Origin: Bryobacterales bacterium
GTDB lineage: Bacteria > Acidobacteriota > Terriglobia > Bryobacterales > Bryobacteraceae
NCBI GenBank assembly: GCA_016721425.1
Contig: JADKID010000038.1
Coordinates: 186,001 to 250,000 of the forward strand
Length of the DNA stretch: 64,000 bases
Direction of reading: 5' to 3'
Below the pieces are notes generated by a model. That model was not told the origin of the DNA and did no database searches. It saw nothing but the letters and a program-made list of their open reading frames with translations. This document shows positions 17,665 through 26,208 of this stretch, piece by piece (positions within the stretch are counted from its first letter, which is position 1; the number at the start of each line of letters is the position of its first letter). Position numbers and translations under genes: made by a program.

Positions 17665-18366
17665 ATGCAGCCAACGGCGGAAGACGAGACGTCCGGAACT
17701 GGGCTGTCCCCCATCGCGGTTCGTATGCTGGCAGGGCTCGATACCGGCATTGTAGCGGGCCTGCCCGCCTTGGCGTGGCTGCTGCTCCACTCCTGGCTGC
17801 GCGGCGAGCTGTGGTGGGCCAAGCTCAACGTCGCCGGCTCTATCTTTTTCGGCGAATCGGTCTACACCATGGGGCTCAGCCGTGCCTCCCTGGCCGGCGG
17901 AGCGCTCCTGGTGGTGGGCTACGGGTTGCTAGGCGTGGTCTTCGGCCTCATCGCCCGGCCCCGCGGCATCGGACGGAACCTGATCCTCGGCCTGCTGTTC
18001 GCCATCGCCTGGCAACTGGCCTGCCAGCAGTATCTGCTGCGGCTGGTGAGTGCCTTCGCGCCTGCCTACTTCCCGCCGCTCTCCACCCTGCCCGCGCAAC
18101 TCATGTTCGCGCTGGGCCTGGCCCGATTCAGCGGTCGCTTCCAGTCGCTGGCCGCCGATTGGGGCGATCCCTCCTGGGCGCCGGCCTGGGTTCAGATCCC
18201 GGAGTATGTGCCCGCCGCGGCAAGCGGCGAGGCCGGGCCAGCGGATGCCGAGGAGCCCTTCACCGGGCCGATGCCCGAAGATTCTCCGCCAGATGCACAA
18301 GAAAATGCCGTTTCCGGGCTCTTTGGAGCCGAAGACGCAAAGAGAAGCCAAGAGACTGATTGTTGA
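17665..18366 (+). CDS. hypothetical membrane protein
   Basis: A 233-residue protein of no family I recognise. It has four or so hydrophobic segments (about 23-43, 70-92, 95-115 and 125-160) and a hydrophilic acidic C-terminal tail from about residue 180 with many Pro, Glu and Asp residues. It lies 32 bp after the BY-kinase gene and is probably co-transcribed with the export module. The tail ends in Cys. A role in envelope or polysaccharide assembly is inferred only from position. Confidence 0.7.
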   Translation: MQPTAEDETSGTGLSPIAVRMLAGLDTGIVAGLPALAWLLLHSWLRGELWWAKLNVAGSIFFGESVYTMGLSRASLAGGALLVVGYGLLGVVFGLIARPRGIGRNLILGLLFAIAWQLACQQYLLRLVSAFAPAYFPPLSTLPAQLMFALGLARFSGRFQSLAADWGDPSWAPAWVQIPEYVPAAASGEAGPADAEEPFTGPMPEDSPPDAQENAVSGLFGAEDAKRSQETDC

Positions 18367-18410
18367 GGCCTCCGGATTCCGCTAGAATGGAGTCTTTGGG
18401 CCTGCGTGTA

Positions 18411-18451
18411 GAGACGTTTCCGTGAAACGCTTGCCAGCTAGGACACGTCTC
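18411..18451 (+). promoter_or_regulatory. nested hairpin in the leader upstream of bamA
   Basis: GAGACGT (18411-18417) pairs with ACGTCTC (18445-18451). An alternative, shorter hairpin CGTTTC-CGT-GAAACG (18415-18429) shares its left arm, so two mutually exclusive folds are possible. It lies about 40 bp before the bamA start. There is no T run, so it is not a terminator. A leader-mediated control element is possible but unproven. Confidence 0.35.
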
Positions 18452-18491
18452 AGGCGAAGGCGCAGTTAAGAAAGGATCTCGACTCTTCACG

Positions 18492-21400
18492 ATGACCCAC
18501 AGGCGAAGAGGCCTGGATAGTGTCCTGCTCTGTCTTGTAGCACTAGCTGTTGCATTGGTGAGCCCGACAGGTAATCTCCAGGCGGCTCCCCAAGCCTCGC
18601 CCTCACCGGCGCAGGCGCCCAAACCGGCGGAAGCGAAAAAGGCGAATCCCTTCGAAACCGTCCCATCCGCGATGCCCGCTCCGCCCCCACCGGCAGAGCC
18701 CAAGAAACCAGGCCCGTTTGAACCCGTCGCTCCGGCGAAGGCGGATCCGGCCAAACCCGCGGCCGATGCCGCCCAGCCCGCTACGCCAGCCGCTCCGGCT
18801 GCCGATGCGCCCGCCGGACCCGTTGTTGTGCCCGATGTGGTGGAGATCATCGAGTTCCGCGGCGCCCGCCGTGTGCCGCAGGACACCCTGCGCGCGCTCA
18901 TCCTCACCCGCAAAGGCGATCGTTATGATAACGATGCCCTGCACCGCGATTTCATGGCTCTCTGGAATACCGGCCGCTTCGACGACATCGTTCTCGAACG
19001 CGAAGCCGGCAAGACTGGCTGGATTGTGCGCTTCCTCGTCACCGAGCGCCGCGTTGTGCGTTCCATCAAGTACGAGGGCAACAAGTCCATCACCGTCTCC
19101 GAAATCCTCGACCGCTTCAAAGAGCGCCGTGTTGGCCTCTCCGTCGAACAGCAGTATGAACAGGGCAAGGTGCAGCGCGCCGCCAACGTGCTGAAGGAGT
19201 TCCTCTCCGAGCGCGGACGGCAGTTCGCCACCGTCACCCCGGAAATTCGCCAGATTCCGCCTTCGTCCATCGAAGTGACCTTCCGCATTCAGGAAGGCGC
19301 CAAGGTCAAGGTCGGCAAGATCGACATCGTCAACAACAAGGCGCTGGGCGATCGTGCGGTGATCCGCGCGATGAAAAACCTCAAGCCCATCGGCATCCCC
19401 CGCTCGATCTTCCTGGAGAGCCTGTTCGCCCGGACCTTCGATTCCACCAAGCTGGAAGAGGATAAGGACCGGATCCGCATGGGGTACACCTCCAAAGGCT
19501 ACTTCCTGGCGCGCGTCAGCGATTCCAAGGTGGAGATGGTCAACAGCGGCGGCGGCCGGGTCCCCTGGATGCCGTTCTTCAAGACCAAGCCCGGCAAAGC
19601 GGCAGACCTGCACCTCACCATGGAGGAGGGCCCGCTGTTCCGCCTGAACAACATCAATTTCGTCGGCGTGAAGCTCTTCCGCACTCCGGAAACCCTGATG
19701 CGCCCCCTCTTCAAGATGGGGTCCGGCGACATCTTCTCTACCGAGAACCTCTCCAAGGGCTTCAAGGCCCTGCAGAAGCTCTATGGCGAATTCGGCTACA
19801 TCGATGCCGTGCCGGAGCCTGATTTCGATCCCAAGCCCGCCGAGGGCAAGATCGATCTCACCATCAACGTCGACGAAGGCAAGCAGTTCTTCGTGCGCCG
19901 TATCGATTTCCAGGGCAACACCACGACGCGCGACAAGGTCATCCGCCGCGAGATGCTGATCGATGAAGGCGACATGTACAACACCCGTCTCTGGGAGTTG
20001 AGCGTGCTGCGTCTGAACCAGCTTGGCTACTTTGAAGCGCTCAAGGAAGAGGAAGCCGCCAACATCACCCGCGACACCAAGAACAACACCGTCGACATCA
20101 CGGTGAAGGTGAAGGAGCGCGGTAAGAACTCCATCAGCCTCAACGGTGGCGTCTCCGGCATCGCCGGCAGCTTCATCGGCTTTGGCTACTCCACGAACAA
20201 CTTCCTCGGCCCCGGCGAAACGCTCAGCCTCAACGCCGAACTCGGCGATCGCATGCGCAGCGCCACCTTCGGCTTCACCGAGCCGTATCTGTTCGACAGG
20301 CCGATGCAGGCCGGCTTCACCGTCTACACCCAGCGCTTCAATTACGATCAGGCCCGCGAGGTTTCGCTCTTCTCCGGCCGCAACCTGATCCCTCTCTATG
20401 ACGCGCTCGGCACGGATAACCTGCTGAACTACACCTCCAACGGGTTCGGCGCCACCACGTTTGTCAGCTATCCGCTGAAGCGTAGCTTCGCGCGGCTCAG
20501 CATGACCTACGGCATCGACAAGTCGAATATCCAGCCGCGCAACACCGGCTCCACCAGCTACTTCCAGTATTCGAACTTCCTCAACTTCGACGGTCCTAAC
20601 TCGCTGCAGGGCATTATCACCAGCCGAGTGATTCCGTCCTACACCTACAACACGGTGGATCACCCGGTCACGCCATCGCGAGGCCGCAGCTTCTTCGCCT
20701 CCATCTCCTATGCCGGCGGGCCGCTGGGCGGCAACGTCAACCTCATCGAGCCCACCGTCTCGGCCACTTACTTCCGCAAGGGCTTCATGCCCAAGCACGT
20801 GATCGGCATGCGCGGCCTCGGCCGTTTCATCTCCGGCTACGGCGACCGCGTCGCACCGCCCTTCAACCGCGTCTTCATGGGCGGCGAACAGGACGTCCGC
20901 GGCTTCGAAATCTGGGGCATCGGGCCGTTCGCCTACATCCCCAGCGAGGCGTCCATCCCGGTTCTCAACAGCGACGGTTCGGCACGCACCCAGAAGCAGA
21001 TCGTCAATGGCGTGCCCACCAACGTGGCCGTCACCCAGAGCATCCCGATCTACCAGTTGGTATTCCCCGGCGGTGATACGCAGGGCGTCGGTAACATCGA
21101 GTACCGCATCCCGATCTTCGGACCCCTGGTGTTGGCCGCGTTCTTCGATGCCGGCGTCAACCGCATCACCCGCCCCAGCCAGTTGCGCCTCAATCCCAGC
21201 CGTCTGGACTCTCTCAACGGCACTTATCCGCAGGCCGGCTTTAGTAATGAGGCCATCATCGTGCCTGAGTCTCAGAAGATTCGCATGTCCACCGGCATTG
21301 AGTTCCAAATCATGATGCCGGTGGTCAACGCGCCCTTCCGGCTCTACTACGCCTACAATCCATCGATTGTGGACCAGATGTTCGTTCCGCCCATCGCGGC

Positions 21401-21521
21401 AGACGTGGCGGCATTCCCGAATTTTGCGACCTACGCTAATGCGGCCGCCACCTTTGCGCGGCCCTCGCCCTACCGGGAGAAGCGGACCATGTTCCGCTTT
21501 ACCATCAGCCGCACGTTCTAG
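18492..21521 (+). CDS. bamA: outer membrane protein assembly factor BamA
   Basis: A 1009-residue Omp85 protein that inserts beta-barrels into the outer membrane. A signal peptide (about 1-34) is followed by an unusually long Pro/Ala/Lys-rich linker (about 35-110). A series of POTRA domains then runs from IIEFRGARRVPQDTLRALIL (about 118) through VERRIDFQGNTTTRDKVIRREML (about 475). The Omp85 barrel extends from about residue 545 to the terminal ...FRFTISRTF, with GGEQDVRGFEIWGIGPF resembling the family VRGY-type motif. The linker is an addition relative to E. coli BamA (about 810 residues). ompH follows 65 bp downstream, the common bamA-skp pairing. Confidence 0.96.
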   Translation: MTHRRRGLDSVLLCLVALAVALVSPTGNLQAAPQASPSPAQAPKPAEAKKANPFETVPSAMPAPPPPAEPKKPGPFEPVAPAKADPAKPAADAAQPATPAAPAADAPAGPVVVPDVVEIIEFRGARRVPQDTLRALILTRKGDRYDNDALHRDFMALWNTGRFDDIVLEREAGKTGWIVRFLVTERRVVRSIKYEGNKSITVSEILDRFKERRVGLSVEQQYEQGKVQRAANVLKEFLSERGRQFATVTPEIRQIPPSSIEVTFRIQEGAKVKVGKIDIVNNKALGDRAVIRAMKNLKPIGIPRSIFLESLFARTFDSTKLEEDKDRIRMGYTSKGYFLARVSDSKVEMVNSGGGRVPWMPFFKTKPGKAADLHLTMEEGPLFRLNNINFVGVKLFRTPETLMRPLFKMGSGDIFSTENLSKGFKALQKLYGEFGYIDAVPEPDFDPKPAEGKIDLTINVDEGKQFFVRRIDFQGNTTTRDKVIRREMLIDEGDMYNTRLWELSVLRLNQLGYFEALKEEEAANITRDTKNNTVDITVKVKERGKNSISLNGGVSGIAGSFIGFGYSTNNFLGPGETLSLNAELGDRMRSATFGFTEPYLFDRPMQAGFTVYTQRFNYDQAREVSLFSGRNLIPLYDALGTDNLLNYTSNGFGATTFVSYPLKRSFARLSMTYGIDKSNIQPRNTGSTSYFQYSNFLNFDGPNSLQGIITSRVIPSYTYNTVDHPVTPSRGRSFFASISYAGGPLGGNVNLIEPTVSATYFRKGFMPKHVIGMRGLGRFISGYGDRVAPPFNRVFMGGEQDVRGFEIWGIGPFAYIPSEASIPVLNSDGSARTQKQIVNGVPTNVAVTQSIPIYQLVFPGGDTQGVGNIEYRIPIFGPLVLAAFFDAGVNRITRPSQLRLNPSRLDSLNGTYPQAGFSNEAIIVPESQKIRMSTGIEFQIMMPVVNAPFRLYYAYNPSIVDQMFVPPIAADVAAFPNFATYANAAATFARPSPYREKRTMFRFTISRTF

Positions 21522-21586
21522 CGCCCGGGCGCCAGCCAGTGCTGGAGCCATGTTACGATCGATATTGTCTTAGGAGTTTGAACACA

Positions 21587-22222
21587 GTGAGATTTGACGC
21601 GAAGCATATGGGCCTCGGTGTGCTGGCCCTGATTCTTACCGCTCCGGCCGTGCCGGCGCAGGCCCCTCCCACGAAGGTGGCCATCATCAACATTCAGGGC
21701 GCGATTCTGGCCACCAAAGATGGCGAGAAGGCCCGCAACGCCATCCGCGTCAAGTTTGAGCCCAAGGCCAAGGATCTGGAAGGCCGCAATGGCGAGTTGC
21801 AGAAGAAGCGTGAGGCTCTCAGCAAGGGCGCCAACACCATGTCCGCCGAAGCGCGTGAGAAGCTGACGCGCGAAATCGACGACATCCAGAAGAAGCTGCA
21901 GTGGGATAGCGAAGATATGCAGCAGGAACTCCAGGCCGAAGAAGGTAAGCTCGTCAACGAGATCGGCCAGCGCATGATCCAGGTCATCGACGAGTACGCC
22001 AAGGGCCAGGCCTTTGCCGTGGTTCTCGATGTCAGCACCCAGCAGAGCCCGGTGCTCTGGGCCGCCAATGGCATCGACATCACCCAGCAGATCGTCGACG
22101 GCTACGACAAGAAGTTTGGCTCCGGCGCCGCTGCCGCGCCCGGTGCAGCACCTGCCGCCCCGGCCGCCAAGCCCGCCGCTCCGCCCGCCGCCGCTCCCAA
22201 AAAGCCGGCCGGCGTCAAGTAG
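21587..22222 (+). CDS. OmpH/Skp-family periplasmic chaperone
   Basis: 211 residues from a GTG at 21587, preferred because AGGAG is at 21572-21576 and it gives a proper signal peptide (VRFDAKHMGLGVLALILTAPAVPAQA); the ATG at 21539 has no ribosome site. The mature region begins KVAIINIQGAILATKDGEKA, followed by a Lys/Glu/Gln-rich coiled coil (about 60-135) and a C-terminal strand segment. This is the OmpH/Skp fold that holds unfolded outer-membrane proteins for BamA. The last 35 residues are Ala/Pro-rich low complexity. Followed by a strong terminator. Confidence 0.92.
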   Translation: MRFDAKHMGLGVLALILTAPAVPAQAPPTKVAIINIQGAILATKDGEKARNAIRVKFEPKAKDLEGRNGELQKKREALSKGANTMSAEAREKLTREIDDIQKKLQWDSEDMQQELQAEEGKLVNEIGQRMIQVIDEYAKGQAFAVVLDVSTQQSPVLWAANGIDITQQIVDGYDKKFGSGAAAAPGAAPAAPAAKPAAPPAAAPKKPAGVK

Positions 22223-22242
22223 TTCTACCCTCCACAGTCAGC

Positions 22243-22272
22243 AAAAGAGCCCGGCGCAAGCCGGGCTCTTTT
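22243..22272 (+). terminator. bidirectional rho-independent terminator after ompH
   Basis: AAAAGAGCCCGG (22243-22254) and CCGGGCTCTTTT (22261-22272) form a perfect 12-bp stem with a 6-nt loop and A/T tails on both sides. It serves ompH on the plus strand and can serve the aldose epimerase on the minus strand. Confidence 0.85.
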
Positions 22273-22315
22273 GCGTGAACGGTCCTGCATTCCAGCAGTG
22301 TCACGCCTTCGTGGG

Positions 22316-22353
22316 GCGGGCGCCCCCGCCCGCTACGAGACCCCCTGGTCTCG
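22316..22353. repeat. double palindrome between convergent genes (REP-like)
   Basis: Two small hairpins lie side by side: GCGGGC (22316-22321) with GCCCGC (22328-22333), and CGAGACC (22336-22342) with GGTCTCG (22347-22353). They lie between the ompH terminator and the epimerase stop. The layout resembles a bacterial interspersed palindromic element, but no second copy was noticed in this window. Confidence 0.4.
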
Positions 22354-22360
22354 CCTCTTC

Positions 22361-23395
22361 TCAGTACCCGCTCGGCACCACCCGGAACGTCTCCCGCCAC
22401 GTCGAGCCCGGCGCCACCGATTGCAGCCCCTGATACCAGCCCGCCTGCGCCGCGTTGAACGCATTCGTGATGCCCGTCATCGGCTCAAAGCACACAAAGC
22501 CCCGGCCCGCCGGCGCGTACACCACGGCCACCGTGTACTTCGGCCCATACTCCACAGTGATCCGCTCTTTTTTGCCCTCCACCCAGAACCGCGCGAAGCC
22601 GTCGGCGTCCCGCGTCAGGCCATCCATCACGTCATCCAGCACCACTCCGTTCAGCGATTGCGGATCGGCATAGGGATTCGGCTGCCGCTCTCCGGTGGGG
22701 ATCAGCCGGTTCGAAAGCGTCAGCTTGTCCTTCGCCGGCAGATGCACGCGCCACTCATTCCTGGGCGCGTCGTTCACCTGGAAATAGGGATGATAGCCGA
22801 GCGACACCGGCATCGTGTCGCTGCTCAAATTCTCGATCACGGTCTCCACTTCCAACGCGCCGTTCTTCAGCCGGTAGGTCATCTCGATGTTGTGGGCGAA
22901 GGGGAACTGCGCCATCAACTCCGGCCGCCGCCAGTATTCGATGCGCGCCGTCAGCACGGCGGCGCCGTCGCCCGCCTCGGCCTTCACTACGCTCCACAGC
23001 TTGGTGAATGTGAGCAGGCCGTGGATGGGCGTGTTGTTCGGCCCCGGCCGCACGTTGCCCAGTTCCGTGTTCAACAGATACTTCTTCCCGTTGGCGTAGT
23101 AAGCCGTACCGTCAATTCGGTTGGCCCACGGCCACAGCAGCGGATTGCCCAGATGCACCGGCTTGGCGGCAAACTCGCCGACGCTCTGGTAGGGGGTCCA
23201 GAACACCCGCTTGCCCTTCACGGTCATCTCATACGAGTTGTTGCCCACCGAAGGCGCGATGCGGACCTCGGTGGCGCGAGCCTCGTCGCGCAGTATAAAA
23301 ACCTCGACCGAATCGAGGGTTGTCTTTTGAATGGTGTAGTTGGCTGCTTGTGTCATGAGCGGGGTGAATGCGAGGAGAACCAGGGCGCGTGTCAT
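22361..23395 (-). CDS. aldose 1-epimerase
   Basis: 344 residues from ATG 23395 with a signal peptide (MTRALVLLAFTPLMTQAAN), chosen over the longer frame from 23545 whose leader is Arg/Pro-rich and overlaps the next gene. The beta-sandwich galactose-mutarotase fold is indicated by SVGNNSYEMTVKGKRVFW, NRLIPTG, LGYHPYFQVND (catalytic-His region) and FVCFEPMTGITNAFN (Glu region). It interconverts alpha and beta anomers of hexoses; export suggests periplasmic action on sugars. It lies 11 bp downstream of the Cys-rich exported protein gene. Confidence 0.88.
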   Translation of the reverse strand: MTRALVLLAFTPLMTQAANYTIQKTTLDSVEVFILRDEARATEVRIAPSVGNNSYEMTVKGKRVFWTPYQSVGEFAAKPVHLGNPLLWPWANRIDGTAYYANGKKYLLNTELGNVRPGPNNTPIHGLLTFTKLWSVVKAEAGDGAAVLTARIEYWRRPELMAQFPFAHNIEMTYRLKNGALEVETVIENLSSDTMPVSLGYHPYFQVNDAPRNEWRVHLPAKDKLTLSNRLIPTGERQPNPYADPQSLNGVVLDDVMDGLTRDADGFARFWVEGKKERITVEYGPKYTVAVVYAPAGRGFVCFEPMTGITNAFNAAQAGWYQGLQSVAPGSTWRETFRVVPSGY

Positions 23396-23406
23396 GCCCT
23401 TACAGT

Positions 23407-23817
23407 TTACGTTTCTTTGAGGGCGGGGTCGCGCAGGTCCAGGGCCATCTCGTCCTGGCAGCACTGGCACTTGCCGGGGGTCCAGGCGCGGATGGCGCAG
23501 ACGTCGCACCAGTACGTTACGACGAACTTCTTGCCGCCGCGCCACACGAAGATCGCGCGTAGATGGATGGGGTCGATGGAGAATGAGTCCGGCGCCGTGA
23601 AGCGTCCGCGCAATTCAAACTCCTCGCGCGCCAGGCGCTCATCCCGCAGCACGCCGGTGGAATCCGTGTCGCCGCTCAGCGCCACCACGCGCCCGTCGGC
23701 CAGCCGCAGTTTCATGTCGCCGGCCACGCGCCCGCGCACGGCCTCGGCGCCCTGCGCGCGCAAAACCGCTGCTGGCAGCCAGGGTAGAACCCACAACTCT
23801 CGCCGGCGAATCATCAC
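23407..23817 (-). CDS. exported Cys-rich hypothetical protein
   Basis: A 136-residue protein with a basic, hydrophobic N-terminus (MMIRRRELWVLPWLPAAVLRAQG) consistent with a signal peptide, and a beta-rich middle. Near the C-terminus is a cysteine cluster, CDVCAIRAWTPGKCQCCQDE, reading CxxC-x9-CxCC, which would suit zinc or another thiophilic metal. I do not recognise the family. It overlaps the upstream metal P-type ATPase remnant by 4 nt (23814-23817), so a link to metal handling is inferred. Confidence 0.75.
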   Translation of the reverse strand: MMIRRRELWVLPWLPAAVLRAQGAEAVRGRVAGDMKLRLADGRVVALSGDTDSTGVLRDERLAREEFELRGRFTAPDSFSIDPIHLRAIFVWRGGKKFVVTYWCDVCAIRAWTPGKCQCCQDEMALDLRDPALKET

Positions 23818-25618
23818 TCCGTTGGATGCGCGCGCGCCCGCAACAGTCGCAATCCGTTCAGTGTCACCATCAGAGTGGCGCCCATGTCCGCCGCCACGGC
23901 CATCCAGAGTGTAGCCACGCCGGCCATCGCCGCCGCCAGGAAGAGCGCCTTCATCCCCAACGCGAAGCCCACATTTTGTTTGATGACGCGCAGTGTGCGC
24001 CGTGCATGATCCAGCAGAAACACCACCCGTTCCAGGTCGCTGGTCATCAGCACTACATCGGCCGATTCGCGCGCCAGGTCCGCGCCCCGCCGCCCCAGGC
24101 TGATGCCCAGCGAGCCGGCGCCTGTCTGGACTTCCCGCCCCGCGTCACCCACCAGCGCAACGTGTCCCGGCCACTTCATCAACTCGCGCACGTGGCTGTC
24201 CCGCTCCTCGATGGAAACGCCCGCCAGAGCCTCGTCAAAGCCCGCCTCCGCTGCAAATTCGCGGGCCGCCCGCGCCGTGCCGCCGGTGAAGAGCATGTCC
24301 GCTCCACGCCGCGCCGCCGCAATGCCGCCACCACGCGGCCGGCGTTGGGATGGGCCTCCACACATTCGGCATCCACCGCCACCGCGCGGATCTGCGCCGC
24401 CTCTTCCAGAAACGCGCCACCCTTGATCAGTACGCCATTCCTGGCCGCGCTGGCGAGGGCGGAGACGATGCTCACCGGCGTGGAGATCACCAGCGCGCAC
24501 GGGCAGGAAATCAGCAGGATCACCATGCCCTGGTAGAACCAGTGGCTCCAATCGCCGCCGCGCAGCAGAGGGGGTATCACCGCCACGCTGAACGCCAGCA
24601 GAAAAACCGCCGGCGTATAGTAGCGTGCGAATCTCTCCACAAACTGCTCGCTGGGCGCGCGGCGGGCCTGCGAATCGCCCACCATGCGGATGATTCGCGC
24701 CAACGTGGAATCGGAAGCCGGCCCCGACGTGCGGATGTCGAGTTCGCCCGTCTCGTTCATCGTACCCGCGTAGACGCGCCCGCCCGCGGTCTTCTCCACC
24801 GCCACGGATTCGCCGGTGATGAGCGCCTGGTTCACCTGCGACAGGCCGCGCTCCACCACGCCGTCAAATGGGATTCGTTCCCCCGCCCGCACGCGAACCA
24901 GCGAGCCGGCCGGCACGCGCTCCAGCAGTGTGCGGTGCTCGTGATCGCCGTGCACGACGGTGGCCTCGGCCGGAGTGACGGCAAACAGGCGCGTGATCGC
25001 CTCCCGCGCCCGCCCCATGCTCCACGCCTCCAGTTGCCCCGCCAGCGCGAACAGAAAGGAGAGCGTGGCCGCCTCGGTCCATTCGCCCAGCAGCCCGGAG
25101 CCGATCAGCGACAACACGATCAGCAGGTTCAGATCCGGCCGCAGCGCCCGCAGAGACGCCCATGCCTTCGGCAGCAACGCCGCTGATCCGGCGGCCATGG
25201 CGATCCAGAACAGCGCCAGGCCGCCCAGCGATTCGTTATGCCCGCCGTGCTCGTGCGCCAACAGGCTCCGCACCAGATCCCCGGACTGGATCGCCTGCAC
25301 CGCCATCCCGCCGGCCAGCGCCAAGCCGCTCACCCACGCCAGTACCGTGCGGCCGCGCCGCTGCCAGAAGCTACCCTCCGTGCTCACCGCCTGCCACGGT
25401 TCGCAGCGCATGCCCACCGATGCCACCGCCTGGATGATCGTCTCCGGCTGCACAGCCGTGGGCGAATACTCCACGTCCATCCGAGCCTGGATCACATCGA
25501 ACCGCAGATCGCGCACGCCCGGCACGCGGCTCAGGCGCGCGCGCAGCAGAGACACCTCTTCGGCGCAGTCCATGCCGTGCACGCGGAATTGCGCGGTCTT
25601 GTTTGTGGGTGAAGGCAT
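23814..25618 (-). pseudogene. heavy-metal P1B-type ATPase homologue, degenerate and frameshifted
   Basis: The N-terminal frame (24179-25618) has an HMA-like domain with one Cys (GMDC, C18), TM helices, an intact actuator motif (ALITGESVAVEKT) and the transport motif SCPCALVIS (C372, C374). After RAVAVD (D416) the phosphorylation motif DKTGT and the whole nucleotide-binding domain of about 190 residues are missing, and the chain goes straight to a P-domain-like AALRRRG segment. Near 24290-24310 the frame shifts; the second frame continues MLFTGGTAR (TGDN lost), GDAGREVQ (GDGxND lost) and two TM helices to 23814. Catalysis is therefore not expected. Either a true pseudogene or a non-ATPase derivative with a sequencing indel. 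Confidence 0.75.
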
Positions 25619-25738
25619 CCTCTATAAAAGCCTAGCGCACGCGGCGCCGTGTTCCGTGAAAAACTCCCGCCGCCGGAAGTCGTGGGCAACCTTGAGCGAA
25701 ACACTACTCGATGGTAGAGTAGCCCAGAGGAGATACCA

Positions 25739-26200
25739 ATGCGCACTCGCCGTCAGGTCCTGGCCGCCGCTGCCACAGCCGCCACCTCCGCCACAGCCGG
25801 GGGGCAAGCCCCCGCCGCCGCCCCCGCCAGCATGGAGGTCGGCTCGTTTTCCGTCAGCCTGGCGGTGAAGGACCTCCAGGTTTCCAAGCGGTTCTACGAG
25901 AAGCTCGGTTTCCAGATGCGCCACGGCAACGGGAAGACGTGGGTGGTGCTGGTCAATGGCTCGCACCTCATCGGCCTCTTTCAGGGCATGTTCGAGAAGA
26001 ACATCCTGACGTTCAATCCGGGCTGGGATCAGAAGGCGCAGAAACTGGCCTCTTTCACGGACATCCGTGAACTGCAGCGCCGGCTCAAAGCGCAGGGCGT
26101 GAAGTTGGCGACGGAAGCCGACGAGAGCACGAAAGGGCCGGCCAGCTTTGTGGTGATGGACCCGGACGGCAACCAGATCCTGTTCGATCAGCACGTCTGA
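25739..26200 (+). CDS. VOC (glyoxalase/dioxygenase-like) protein, exported
   Basis: A 153-residue protein with a GAGGAG ribosome site at 25727-25732 and a Tat-like N-terminus (MRTRRQVLAAAATAATSA). One vicinal-oxygen-chelate domain follows (about 33-153): FSVSLAVKDLQVSKRFYEKLGF, DIRELQRRLKAQGV and FVVMDPDGNQILFDQHV. Such proteins dimerise to make metal-dependent enzymes or binding proteins; the substrate is unknown. It is convergent with tyrA, 8 bp apart. Confidence 0.85.
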   Translation: MRTRRQVLAAAATAATSATAGGQAPAAAPASMEVGSFSVSLAVKDLQVSKRFYEKLGFQMRHGNGKTWVVLVNGSHLIGLFQGMFEKNILTFNPGWDQKAQKLASFTDIRELQRRLKAQGVKLATEADESTKGPASFVVMDPDGNQILFDQHV

Positions 26201-26208
26201 GGCGCGCG

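Noticed and set aside
18603..21551. Open frame of 982 codons on the minus strand across all of bamA
   Set aside because: It is antisense to a full-length BamA with POTRA and barrel features; its product is Ala/Glu/Val/Gly-rich without motifs, a known by-product of GC-rich codon use.
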